DNA of 64,000 nt from Microglena sp. YARC (GCA_022414725.1 CM039463.1:28163571-28227570); one strand, 5' to 3'; shown: positions 53,179 to 63,208, counted from the stretch's first letter. The notes: generated by a model not told the origin, from the sequence alone. Numbers and translations: made by a program.

Positions 53179-54071
53179 ATCTTCAATCGTCGTGAGGGGG
53201 GCAATGTTTCTACGGATGGTATCATAACCTCTAGCGACAAGGGATTCTACATCGTTCCTGTCAAACGTGACGATATCCTCTAAGACAAATCCGGGTTCCA
53301 TGTTGAGATCGACAATAATTGTGGTACATGCGGATACCTCATGTGAGAGTAAGTTGTCCATTTCACGGTATGCGAAAAGCGCGAAAGAGTTGGCCACTCG
53401 AATGATGAAGGAGATGAAGTCGTCACCATATTTCTCATCCGGTATATTCATGATATTATTGATACGTAGTATGAGGTTCTTACCGCAATCACCCCGCCTC
53501 AGTTTCTCTCTACATGCTTAGGAACGTGCACTCCCTTGTAGCAACACCCGTCAATGTAAATCTTTCCCTCAAATGTCACAGGTGTGAAAATGATGGGCAA
53601 AGCGCACGACATGCGAATCGCCAAGCGGACCTCCATGTCGGGGTGAGAATCAAATGAGAAAGAATCCAGAATGTTGTCTGTCAAGTTGACCACATTTACA
53701 ACAAGGTCTTTCCCAGTACGCGTACGCAAGTCGGCGAATGTAGTGTTACAAGGAAATGACCTGTAGGAGAGAATGTCTTGTACCATGGAAAATAGGAAAG
53801 AACCATCGTCAAATCCCCTCGTCTCGAATACTTGGTCTATACAATTAAGTTCTGGTAACTGCATGTTTTTGAACACACAAATCATGTCATGGCTAGACAA
53901 CCCCAATATTACACCGAGAGACACAATGGATCCTGAAGAAGACCCTACGAAGGTGTCTATCTGATTTATGATTCCCGCCTCTTCAAAATACTTGATGCAT
54001 CCGATTTGCAACCCTCCTAGAAACCCGACGCCCCCGAATGTGAGACATCGAACTTGAGTAAGATCAATCAT
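53140..54071 (-). pseudogene. Patatin-like phospholipase, one frameshift
   Basis: ATG 54,071 (MIDLTQVRCLTFGGVGFLGG) carries the glycine-rich oxyanion loop, FVGSSSGSIVSLGV with the nucleophile in G-x-S-x-G, and IYIDGCCY with the catalytic aspartate in D-G. The frame moves near 53,500, after DGCCYKGVHVPKHVE, and continues to 53,140. The Ser-Asp dyad is intact and lies before the break. Patatin-like lipases act on membrane phospholipids and occur in several giant viruses and intracellular bacteria. An outward-facing Fanzor terminal repeat begins 68 bases upstream. Confidence 0.85.
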
Positions 54072-54138
54072 GATTGTTACACTTTGACCAGACTCTTTGT
54101 GAACGCAACAGACGCACTGATTGTCACACTTGGACCAT

Positions 54139-55693
54139 ACAGTTGTTCTCAAATAATTTGGGGACACTCAGTATAATTTGAATGATATCCCCTGAAACCT
54201 GGTACAGGTCCGTGGTTCACTACAAATATTTTTTGAGGAGTATCAGGAAGGTTTGTAATATATACAACGTGTCCAAGATCTCACTACATAGATGGGTCAA
54301 TGCTGATCAGGTGGGTAAAAGTAAGCGTTTAAAACGAAAAAATAAAAACGAAAAACATCGCACATTCTCGTTGTTGCCTTACAAATCTGGATTCACTCTG
54401 TCGCACATTCCGATTTCGAAAATGGCCTTTTTCTATATGGTCAACGAGTGCCACTTCGATTCATGCAAGGCAGACGTTGCTTCCAAAAACCATCAAGGAA
54501 TATGGGAGCGCTTCGCAAACCTCAAGAAAGTGGAGACAGTTTCTCGGAAGTTCGGTTACCGCATTGTGACAGACGGCTTTGCAGTCAGCATCTTGATGAA
54601 TAAGCCTACGTGTCTGACATGTTCGATGCCTGAAGACGCGTTCTCTACGCGGGCGCATGAGTATGTGACAACAAACGAGGGTGGCATTGTATTTTCCTCG
54701 ACAATGTGGTCGTGGCTGCGGTAGACCGGGTGTTACTGATATCGTGACTGTAACAGGACTCAACGGAGGTACAAGATCGTACAGCTAGGCGCAATATTAT
54801 CGCAAGGGTCTGATCTTCAAGTCTCAGCGTCAAACTGACGTTTGAACCTCGAGACGGCTGATATCGTCGGTGGTATCATTCCGGATAGAGACTCTTCGAG
54901 TTCTGAACAGATTGGTGCGTACGCCAGATTCTACATGGGTGCCGCCCCGATCCTTCTTGCCCATCGTGCTTCCAGGGGGTACCGAAACCTCCGCTTTCGC
55001 AGGTACTGCAAGAAACAGAAACTCATTGTTGAGATTGCTGACTTCGTAGCTCCGAGAGAGAAGAGCGCTAAGGTACTCGTCGGGTTTGGTGATTGGAAAG
55101 GTCTGGGGGCGACGCCAATCTCTAGGCGGACTTGTGGCCCTCTCCAAGCTATTCGTTTCGAGGTAGCCGAGAAAACGTCATCATGGAGACATCGATGAGT
55201 TCAGAACATCTCAACGATGCAGCTGCTGTGAGAACCACCTTTGCAACATGGTGGCACTCACTCATCGTAAGAAGCAAGACGGTACAGGTGGGAATGTACA
55301 GAAAGGACGCAAGCGGATTCATAAGATTCTCCACTGCAAAAAGCAGTCAAAGCGGAGCGCCACGCCAACAGAGCCGGTGGTATGCTTCACTGCGGGAAGA
55401 CTTGGGACCGCGATGTGAACGCTTCCAGAAACATCCTGATGCTTACACTTCACCAAGTCTTTGGGAGAGAGCGTCCTCTCGCGTTTCGCCGAGACGCGCC
55501 GAGAAGTTCCTCGACAACCCCACCCCCTGATACTGATATGGGGACACAGACGGTTGAACGGTTTACCAAAGAGGCTACTCGGAATATCTTCGAGAACCTC
55601 TTCAACCTTCTGCACCCCCCAACGTTGCCCAAAAGCAACGATCTGCAGTCTGGATGATTATAAAGTGTCCCACTTTATTTGAGAACAACTGTA
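54139..55693 (+). mobile_element. TIR-flanked Fanzor transposon, copy 1 (1,555 bp)
   Basis: The ends are TACAGTTGTTCTCAAATAAT with GGGACACT on the left and AAAGTGTCCCACTTTATTTG with AGAACAACTGTA on the right, flanked by TA. The interior begins with an HTH-like SVVHYKYFLRSIRKVCNIYN, then ~54,470-54,720 (FGYRIVTDGFAVSILMNKP), IGAYARFYMGAAPILLA, a GFGDWKGLGATPISRRTCGP block, HCGKTWDRDVNASRNIL and a C-terminal helix. Frames change repeatedly, so it is dead. Tc1/IS630-type TA-flanked inverted repeats around a Fanzor recall eukaryotic Fanzor1 elements. Confidence 0.82.
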
Positions 55694-55742
55694 CTCTTTG
55701 TGAACGCAACACACGACACCGTACACGTTCTTAAAAGTACGA

Positions 55743-56600
55743 TCATGAAGACATGTCGTACTCCTCGGGTTCGAGAAATTCCGACATCTCCACACGACCG
55801 GTCTTCTTACGAGTGAGCCTCTTCTTGGCAAGGTGAAACTTGCTTGTGGTCATTCTTCTAGTGACGGTCTGCAACATCGATGCAACTTGAGGTGCCTCAT
55901 CCAAGCGTGAATCATTAGCCACATCATCTTTATCCACAACAATGGACGGAGTATCGACAGACTTCGAATCAATTACAACATCATCATCTTCCTCGACATC
56001 CTCGACATCCTCGACATCCTCGACATCATCGACATCGACATCGACATCGACATCGACATCGACATCAACATCATCATCATCTTCCTCACCATCGACATCT
56101 ACATCTACATCTACATCGACATCGACATCGACATCGACATCGACATCGACATCGACATCGACATCGTCATCGAGATCATCAGCTTCATCTACGTCTTTAG
56201 AGTCGTCGACATCTTCAGAGTCGTCTTCAACATCATCGTCACCGCCACCCTTGCGTCCGTTCTTATTGGATTCCTTGATTGCGTCGATATGTGTGTCTGA
56301 ATTCGAACGCATAGGCAGGTTAACAATTGCCTCGTATTTAGGAAGGCGATCGAAGTCTTGGTTCAGGCGACATTCTGCAAGGCGGTTGTTGTAGTCGTCC
56401 ATCATACCCTTATTCTGATGACAGTACTCGACGAAACGTGTAATGGATCCCATAACGTCCTGGGGAATACTGGCCATATCCACGAAAGTTCCGTTCGCAT
56501 TCTGCATGTATCGCGTCGTGGGGCAGTGCTTCAGAATATTGAAGATTTCGATGTGCTCTGTGGCACTGAGATCAGCCACTTGTTTTAGAAATCCGTCCAT
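55743..56600 (-). CDS. NET-domain-like protein with Asp-Val repeat
   Basis: An intact 285-residue frame from ATG 56,600. Residues 1-75 read MDGFLKQVADLSATEHIEIF, then NANGTFVDMASIPQDVM and a helix ending MMDDYNNRLAE. The pattern LSxxEHxEIF-NGxFxD matches a widespread phycodnavirus/mimivirus protein that resembles the NET (extra-terminal) domain of BET chromatin proteins; this is from memory. The middle is highly acidic, with ~25 DV units coded by GACATC hexamers. The C-terminus is basic (LAKKRLTRKKTGRVEMS). A role in transcription or chromatin is inference. Confidence 0.72.
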   Translation of the reverse strand: MDGFLKQVADLSATEHIEIFNILKHCPTTRYMQNANGTFVDMASIPQDVMGSITRFVEYCHQNKGMMDDYNNRLAECRLNQDFDRLPKYEAIVNLPMRSNSDTHIDAIKESNKNGRKGGGDDDVEDDSEDVDDSKDVDEADDLDDDVDVDVDVDVDVDVDVDVDVDVDVDGEEDDDDVDVDVDVDVDVDVDDVEDVEDVEDVEEDDDVVIDSKSVDTPSIVVDKDDVANDSRLDEAPQVASMLQTVTRRMTTSKFHLAKKRLTRKKTGRVEMSEFLEPEEYDMSS

Positions 56601-56708
56601 GAAACCAGATAGATAGTAAGTGCACCGATAGTTTCTTCCCTAACGTCTCTTTCATTGAAACTTTATTGTTCCATTTATTTACACTCTTTATTAATTCATT
56701 ATTTCAAC

Positions 56709-57382
56709 ATGTCATTGGAACCGACAACTTCCATCGTGGACCCATACGCCCTTTTCGGTATCCCTAAGGAACAGTTATGCAGCGGCGGCTCCGATTCGTT
56801 GGCGGAAATACGCAAGCGATATTTCGAACTTAGCTTGCTATGCCACCCGGACAAGGGGGGGAATACCGAAGACATGATCACTCTTCAACGATCGTACGAT
56901 GTTGTCCGCGCAGGTATGCGTTAACGTCGCCCCTTTCAGAAACACGAATGGAATCCATAGTGAAATTTGAGGATATTATCAAAGAATGCTTCGTCTCAAA
57001 TAATTGTCAACATCAACAAATGGACATCCCCCCATTCGACAACGAAGCCTTTATCGTGGAGGCAAGAACAAACACTGACTACGTCGCTTGCACACTCCCG
57101 GGAGGGTATGGAGATGATCAAGGTGATAACGATGATCAAGGTGATAACGATGATCAAGGTGACATTGGGAATGGAGACATTTCCGAATTTCGTCCGTTCA
57201 TCGTTAGAGATCTCATGTTGCAACTTTCGAAGATTTCAAGTGATGGCAATGTGGATTTCAGCGTGGATGCCCCTCAAGAAATGTTCGATTACCATGCCGC
57301 TTACACGGTTCCCCAGACAACGTTTGTGGACCCCAGAGAGAAGAGGGACCTGGACACACTCCTGGTCGAGCGGGAAGAATAA
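56709..57382 (+). CDS. J-domain protein with possible 26-nt intron
   Basis: ATG 56,709 opens a J domain: YALFGIPKEQ, IRKRYFELSLLCHPDKGG with the HPD motif, then MITLQRSYDVV. The frame stops at 56,924, but CAG|GTATGC at 56,914 and CCCTTTCAG| at 56,939 bound 26 nt whose removal joins it in phase to the downstream frame (ETRMESIVKFEDIIKEC to 57,382). The second part has three GDNDDQ repeats and a C-terminal helix (REKRDLDTLLVEREE). Either a mini-intron or a coincidental indel. J proteins recruit Hsp70; viral ones often serve virion assembly. Total about 215 residues. Confidence 0.72.
56914..56939 (+). other. Candidate 26-nt intron
   Basis: GTATGC donor after CAG and a CCCCTTTCAG acceptor, only 26 nt apart; excision restores phase. 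Introns this short are known only in a few protists, so a two-base net indel is the alternative. Confidence 0.4.
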
Positions 57383-57397
57383 ATACAGAATTTTGTA

Positions 57398-58956
57398 TAC
57401 AGTTGTTCTCAAATAATTTTGGGACACTCAGTATAATTTGAATGATATCCCTTGAAACCAGGTACAGGTCCGTGGTTCACTACAAATATTTTTTGAGGAG
57501 TCTCAGGAAGGTTTGTAATATATACAACGTGTCCAAGAGCTCACTACATAGATGGGTCAATGCTGATCAGGTTGGTAAAAGTAAGCGTTTAAAACGAAAA
57601 AGGAAAGAATTGTCCATGCTTTTACGTTCCACGATATCCAATGATATTGCAGTGAACCCCTTCATAACATGCAAGGATTTGGTCGGTATAATTTGCAAGA
57701 GTTGTAATGTGAGATCATTAATCCGTTGAATAATCAGATTGAATTTCCAAAAACCATCAAGGAATATGGGAGCGCTTCGCAAACCTCAAGAAAGTGGGGA
57801 CAGTTTCTCGGAAGTTCGGTTACCGCATTGTGACAGACGGCTTTGCAGTCAGCATCTTGATGAATAAGCCTACGTGTCTGACATGTTCGATGCCTGCAGA
57901 CGCGTTCTCTACGCGGGCGCATGAGTACAACAGACGTGGCATTGTATCCTTCCTTGACAATGTGGTCGTGGCTGCGGTAGACCCGGGTGTTACTGATATC
58001 GTGACTGTAACAGGACTCAACGGAGGTACCAGATCGTACAGCTAGGCGCAATATTATCGCAAGGGTCTGATCTTCAAGTCTCAGCGTCAAACTGAAGTTT
58101 GGAACCTCGAGACGGCTGATATCGTCGGTGGTATCATTCCGGATAGAGACTCTTCGAGTTCTGAACAGATTGGTGCGTACGCCAGATTCTACATGGGTGC
58201 CGCCCCAATCCTTCTTGCACATCTTGCTTCCAGGGGGTAAACCTCCGCTTTCGAAGGTACTGCAAGAAACAGAAACTCATTGTTGAGATTGCTGACTTCG
58301 TAGCTCCGAGAGAGAAGAGCGCTAAGGTACTCGTCGGGTTTGGTGATTGGAAAGGTCTGGGGGCGACGCCAATCTCTAGGCGGACTTGTGGCCCTCTCCA
58401 AGCTATTCGTTTCGAGCTTCGTAGCCGAGAAAACGTCATCATGGAGGACATCGATGAGTTCAGAACATCTCAACGATGCAGCTGCTGTGAGAACCACCTT
58501 TGCAACATGGTGGCACTCACTCATCGTAAGAAGCAAGACGGTACAGGTTGGGAATGTACAGAAGGACGCAAGCGGATTCATAAGATTCTCCACTGCAAAA
58601 GCAGTCAAAGCTGAGCGCCACGCCAACAGAGCGGTGGTATGCTTCACTGCGGGAAGACTTGGGACCGCGATGTGAACGCTTCCAGAAACATCCTGATGCT
58701 TACACTTCACCAAGTCTTTGGGAGAGAGCGTCCTCTCGCGTTTCGCCGAGACGCGCCGAGAAGTTCCTCGACAACCCCACCCCCACCCCCTGATACTGAT
58801 ATGGGGACACAGACGGTTGAACGGTTTACCAAAGAGGCTACTCGGAATATCTTCGAGAACCTCTTCAACCTTCTGCACCCCCCAACGTTGCCCAAAAGCA
58901 ACGATCTGCAGTCTGGATGATTATAAAGTGTCCCACTTTATTTGAGAACAACTGTA
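57398..58956 (+). mobile_element. TIR-flanked Fanzor transposon, copy 2 (1,559 bp)
   Basis: Same ends and order as copy 1, in the same orientation. The left part differs from copy 1 at ~57,600-57,740, where it has RSTISNDIAVNPFITCKDLV instead. This copy shows VDPGVTDIVTVTG (RuvC-I, ~57,975), GFGDWKG, DEFRTSQRCSCCENHLCNM (~58,450, zinc finger) and WDRDVNASRN (RuvC-III). Several frame changes remain. Together with copy 1, the 31,664 and the 49,573 fragments, it represents one family with at least four remnants. Confidence 0.82.
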
Positions 58957-59234
58957 CATGCATGTAGAAAAACCCGTGTAAACCTCGTCGGAATCATTTA
59001 TATATTTTTATTAGTTTTAAGAAGAAATTTCATTTCCCCGCGTTCCTGCGTGCCTCTCAGGCCCTGTATGCGCAATGAAAACTGCGCACGCTAAGTTTCT
59101 CGACGACCCTAAACCCACCGGGGGGGAGAAAAAGCCTTTACAGGCAATGCTTCTCCCTATTGCCTTCGCTGCCAAGTCTGCTGCTCCTGCTCCTTCCGCC
59201 GTGCTTGCCATCGCCAGTGCCCTTGCCCTCCCAG
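58957..59234 (+). other. Region with one small ORF (59,075-59,269)
   Basis: A 64-codon frame from ATG 59,075 encodes a Lys/Pro-rich start and an Ala-rich stretch (SAAPAPSAVLAIASALALPE). It overlaps the following MITE end and its codon use looks unlike nearby viral genes. I cannot support it as a gene. Confidence 0.3.
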
Positions 59235-59317
59235 AGGACGACAACATTAGGTTACACCGCAAGGTGTAACGTACACTCAAGAAAGCTGTTTCATTTTAGT
59301 ATTCCGTCGAGTGTATA
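59235..59317. mobile_element. M1 MITE end with hairpin (left member of an inverted pair)
   Basis: ACAACATTAGGTTACACCGC, then AAGGTGTAAC closing a GTTACACC/GGTGTAAC hairpin, then GTACACTCAAGAAAG and the terminus GTATTCCGTCGAGTGTA. The inverse occurs at 60,445-60,514. Confidence 0.75.
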
Positions 59318-59436
59318 GATCTCTCAATTGAGCTTTGCTCCCTGTCCCTCAGCCAGCTTTAGTAACCCCCTTTTTTTTTGATACTACATTCTTTCTTCAC
59401 AATTCCCCCCTCCGTTTGCGTGCGTGCGTGTGTGTC

Positions 59437-59488
59437 TCTTGTTCTCCTGACGGCGAGATGAGCTCTTGTTCTCCTGACGGCGAGATGA
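59437..59488 (+). repeat. Two 26-bp direct repeats
   Basis: CTCTTGTTCTCCTGACGGCG then AGATGA occurs twice in tandem. No ORF depends on it. Confidence 0.8.
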
Positions 59489-59540
59489 GGCATCGAACAT
59501 GTCAGACACGTAGGCTTATTCATCAAGACTGCAAAGCGAA
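59489..59540 (-). pseudogene. Fanzor scrap
   Basis: About 50 bases, including ACATGTCAGACACGTAGGCT, are the reverse complement of 57,838-57,894 in Fanzor copy 2. It is fused directly to an M2 MITE half. Confidence 0.65.
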
Positions 59541-59552
59541 TTTGATTACTCG

Positions 59553-59646
59553 TTGCTGATATCTCAGGCTAGCGTGTCGTTCCGTAGGCTCTAAATTCTG
59601 AGTAGAAATTTCAAAAAATCCTCCGGGAGGCAGGAACGCACATTAA
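59553..59646. mobile_element. MITE family M2, subtype A, right half
   Basis: GCTGATATCTCAGGCTAGCG, CTCTAAATTCTGAGTAGAAA and CCGGGAGGCAGGAACGCACA. The left half is absent. Confidence 0.75.
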
Positions 59647-59711
59647 TTGCAAGAAGAACATGGAGCGTGAACATGCCAAAAAAAATATGTTGTTCTTCTA
59701 AACATATCATC

Positions 59712-60469
59712 ATGTCTACCCTATCAGTATGCCCTTCGTCCGACTTTTTTGACGAGGCACAACGCAGACAGCATCCGCTACTGTCGTCATTCAACCATCT
59801 CAAGTACGACGAAGGATCCTACCGCGTAGACCTAGGACAGTCCCGAGGACCCGGATCATACCAACTTGAGACCCCGGCGACGCACTGCACCCCCTGCTTA
59901 GCGAGTGACGCTCGCATGGTCATGGGCACGTCCGGGCACACAGAATGCGGGAACCGGCTCATGGTGGACATCGATCCGAACTCCTTGGCATCACAAGGAA
60001 GGCATCCAGGTCGCCCGCATGCCAATTCCAGAAAGGTACACCGGAATGTGCCGAGTATCGCACATCCCCCGACTGCTCGTCAGTTGTTCTCGACGTTCAA
60101 GACACACGTTTGAATAACCCCTCAAGCACCCTTAGGGGGACCGGTTGGAACAGATGGCAGTGGCTGTGCCGCAACCCTCAAGAACACGCCATCCAAGAGT
60201 TCGAGTCTGGCATCGATACCACTATCCTCACAAAGGACAATCACCGACCTATAGTATCGGTCCCACTCGACCAGACGGTGTTCCTGCCTCCTAGAAAAAA
60301 CGAGAGCCCCGAACAAAGCGCGCCCAAATGGCAGACCCCAAGGTGCTCAGGGGATGCAGAGTACGACCCCAATAATTTCGTGAACCCCATACCCACGATG
60401 CACTGGCGAACGTGCAAGGAGGTGTCGCGCATTCAACAAGGATGTACACTCGACGGAATACTAAAATGA
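59712..60469 (+). pseudogene. Conserved NCLDV-type protein, frameshifted and cut by a transposon
   Basis: ATG 59,712 (59,667 is also open) gives FNHLKYDEGSYRVDLGQSRG, then YQLETPATHCTPCL. A one-base shift near 60,000 leads to QDTRLNNPSSTLRGTGWNRW-type sequence (DTRLNNP, WLCRNPQEHAIQEF) and DNHRPIVSVPLDQTVFLPP. I recall a TRLxNPxxxLRxxGxNR block in an uncharacterised protein present in many phycodnaviruses and mimiviruses; this was not checked by search. The last residues before the stop (CTLDGILK) are read from a transposon terminus starting at 60,445, so the original C-terminus is lost. Function unknown. Confidence 0.65.
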
Positions 60470-61341
60470 AACTTTCTTGAGTGTACGGTACACCTTGCGG
60501 TGTAACCTAATGTTGTCGCGACCACCGGAGTGGGACCGAGTGGTGTCTACAACAATACGAGTTTTTATTCATCAACAACAACAGAGCTGCTGTGGGCAAA
60601 TGTAAGAGGTCGTCCTAGACCCATCAATTCCATGCAGTGCAGCCTTGCGATTGTGAGAGCAGAAGAGCGATCCCGGTCCGAGTAAATGCATGTTTCTGGA
60701 GAGAATCGCAGTCCTCGTACCTCTGGGTACCGCTCGATCGATTTTTGAGAATCGACAAGGGAAGTGGCGAAGCCACCCACCAGTAGTTTTAACGATAACA
60801 GGTTTTCCTACAGGGGAATACCCATAATGTGGCTTGATACGCTCACTAAACCCACATTCGTCAACTGATACTAAAATTTTCCCAGCATTGATTGTCTCCT
60901 TGTACCTACTACAAAATTCATTGACAAGTGGAACTAAGTCCCCTTTGCACTGTCCACGGAGTTTGCTCCTTTTTCTTGTAAAACCAATGAGTTTTATGAA
61001 ACGATACACTGTTTTAGTTGATAATCGTACATTGTGAGTACTTTTGAAAAAAGCAACAACGCCTCTTGCGGTTGTGCATTGAGTTGACAATAAAAACGAT
61101 TTTAACAAATCCTTATTCGTCTCAAAAAGGTTGCTTACAAATTCACGTCGTTTTCGATTTACACCAAAGCGTTTCCACCTCCACAGAGTAGAGCGAACGA
61201 CTGATGTTCGTAAACACAGAAGTTTTTAACAAAGTCAAAAACCCAAGTCAGCGACCATTCTTAACGCCAATTTTCTAACGGCGATGTCGTACATTTATTT
61301 CCATCTGATATATGTTTCATTTTACTGTTCCGCCGACTGTA
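60445..61341 (-). mobile_element. IS630/Tc1-like element, copy B (~900 bp)
   Basis: Ends are TACACTCGACGGAATACTAA (60,445) and GTTCCGCCGACTGTA (61,327-61,341), with TA at both. The left end contains the GGTACACCTTGCGGTGTAAC hairpin region. The transposase reads on the minus strand. The HTH part is in the frame ending ~61,108 (LSTKTVYRFIKLIGFTRKRS), then ILVSVDECGFSERIKPHYGY, which is the first catalytic Asp motif of IS630/Tc1 DDE enzymes. The frame stops at 60,572, and no later D or E motif is found. The copy is internally deleted. Confidence 0.82.
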
Positions 61342-61371
61342 GTAGCCCTTAAAATAAAAATTTAAAAAATC

Positions 61372-61878
61372 TTATCCTCCTCGACGCCCCGTCCCGATAC
61401 CCAAACATGAGTAAGGCGTGTCCACGCGCTCGCAACCGATCTTGTTGCATACGAAAACGTCTTGCTCAGGGACCATAGTCCCGATATCATTAGGACCGAA
61501 CTTGCAGGTGGCCGAAACGTTTCTATGCGCCGATAAGCGCTCCTTCTCGCGAATGGCCTCACCTTCGCGAAGCCGCATCTGTCGGAATTCTTGTGTGGAG
61601 GACATCGCCTTACGCCCCTGCAGTTGAGTGACGTCGTGGGGACGGTAGTCGGTGAACTGGCGCCCATTGGACATCACGACGTCGTTCTGAGAATGCTTCA
61701 TAGACGCACCCGGACCACCAAATTGCTTGGTGAAGGGGGCAGGGGTTTCGAATGCGTTGTCACTTGCGAAGTTCCACCGCGTGGAATTGTGACACGCAGA
61801 CGCCTGAGTAAAAGGCAACAGTAGGTAACCTGTGTGACTATCAAAAGATGATGTATCGCTATACGACGAGGAGGACAT
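61372..61878 (-). CDS. Conserved NCLDV-type protein (NGRxFTDYRP)
   Basis: An intact 168-residue frame starts at ATG 61,878. It has a Ser-rich N-terminus, then MSNGRQFTDYRPHDVTQLQG and SSTQEFRQMRLREGEAIREK with a C-terminal cluster of four Cys. A DGRxFTDY...YR block is recalled from a short virion-associated protein in several NCLDV families; this is not verified. Its start is 12 bases from a terminal-repeat-like block (61,890-61,917). Function unknown. Confidence 0.65.
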   Translation of the reverse strand: MSSSSYSDTSSFDSHTGYLLLPFTQASACHNSTRWNFASDNAFETPAPFTKQFGGPGASMKHSQNDVVMSNGRQFTDYRPHDVTQLQGRKAMSSTQEFRQMRLREGEAIREKERLSAHRNVSATCKFGPNDIGTMVPEQDVFVCNKIGCERVDTPYSCLGIGTGRRGG

Positions 61879-61889
61879 GCTACTGCGAC

Positions 61890-61917
61890 AGATTTGTTCT
61901 TAAATAAACTGGGACAT
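61890..61917 (-). promoter_or_regulatory. Terminal-repeat-like block upstream of the NGRxFTDY gene
   Basis: Read on the minus strand: TGTCCCAGTTTATTTAAGAA then CAAATCTGT, close to the Fanzor terminal repeat and facing the gene. No transposon body adjoins it. Confidence 0.5.
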
Positions 61918-62040
61918 TTTTTTTATGAACTGTGTTGTGCTCGGGCAACGTTTTGGAATTATCGTGTTCCGAGAAAATCCCCAATATTCATCGTTTAAGA
62001 AAAATGTTTCATGTTATTATTCTGTTAATAAATACACCGA

Positions 62041-62972
62041 ATGTCGAATTCTCAACAAAGACCGAAGGTTAGAAAGGCCGATCCGAATGTTAACAAGGCC
62101 GATCCTATGGCATGGAGCATTGGGATGTTGATGTCCAAGGTGAAGGGCAGTCTCTACGGAAACCAAGCGAACAAGATGATACTAATGGGTATTTTCATCA
62201 TTATACTAACCATTCTACTGTTGATCTACATCGCTCGCCGCATCACACGCAAGAACCTCATCAGCCAAGAAATACTAAAAAAAACCGTTCAAGTTGTACG
62301 CGGGCGGAGTTTGTCAAAGCCGTTCGTGTACAGCTCGACCAAGATCCCTTCATCAAAGAACGGCATCGAGTTCACATACAGTTTCTGGCTGTACACAAGC
62401 TCATTCGACATAACATCATTGCCAAAGCTGATCTTCACACGTGGATTTGACATGAGTTATGGAAGTGCGTCCCCCATCGTGTACATGGACGCCAAGACCA
62501 ATTCTCTGCATTTCTCCGTACGAACCAATGTATCTAACACGAATGCAACCCTAGGAGCTGTCCGGGACCATAAGTCCCAATTCCTGAACGCTACGGTCGA
62601 GTACGTACCTCTGCAGCGTTGGTACAGTTCGCGCTCATCGTCAAGGATAACATCATGACCATCCTGATGGACGGAGACCTATACACGATCGAGAACGTCC
62701 TAGACATGCAGAAACCTAACATTAAGCCCATAATCATTCCGCACTCCGGGGACCTCTCTATAGGAAGCATGGCGGGTAGCGCAGGGCTGAAGGGGTACAT
62801 CACTAAGTTCGACATATTCAACTACGCCATCAACATATCGGACGTGAAATCGATATATAACAAGGGACCTTTTTCCACATCGGAGACGATACTATCAAAG
62901 CTAGGGTTCGGGGATTACAAAATGAGGTTGCCGATCTACAAGGAAGATGATGAACCGGTGTCCACTGTGTGA
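62041..62972 (+). pseudogene. LamG/ConA-like membrane protein, one frameshift
   Basis: ATG 62,041 begins a basic leader, a membrane helix (residues ~46-66, MILMGIFIIILTILLLIYIA) and an exterior domain. The domain has strands typical of concanavalin-type folds: NGIEFTYSFWLYTSSFDI, SPIVYMDAKTNSLHFSV, DNIMTILMDGDLY and GDLSIGSMAGSAGLKGYI. The frame moves at ~62,620, where one G appears to be missing after TTGG. Anchored LamG-like proteins are common in giant-virus virions and may bind glycans; inference. An IS630 relic starts at its stop codon. Confidence 0.75.
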
Positions 62973-63208
62973 ACGGTGGAACAGTAAAATGAAACATATA
63001 TCAGATGGAAATAAATGTACGACATCGCCGTTAGAAAATTGGCGTTAAGAATGGTCGCTGACTTGGGTTTTTGACTTTGTTAAAAACTTCTGTGTTTACG
63101 AACATCAGTCGTTCGCTCTACTTTGTGGAGGTGGAAACGTTTTGGTGTGAATCGAGAACAACGTGAATTTGTAAGCAAACTTTTTGAGACGAACAAGGAC
63201 CACGGGGA
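62972..63208 (+). mobile_element. IS630/Tc1-like element, 5' fragment, copy C
   Basis: The terminus GGTGGAACAGTAAAATGAAA is followed by ~200 bases matching the 5' part of copies A and B (GAAATAAATGTACGACATCG, CGTTTTGGTGTGAATCG). It breaks off at GACGAACAAGGA. Only the first part of the transposase is present. Confidence 0.8.

Noticed and set aside
55942..56394. A Ser-Thr repeat protein on the plus strand
   Set aside because: It is the shadow of the Asp-Val repeat in the intact minus-strand NET-like gene.
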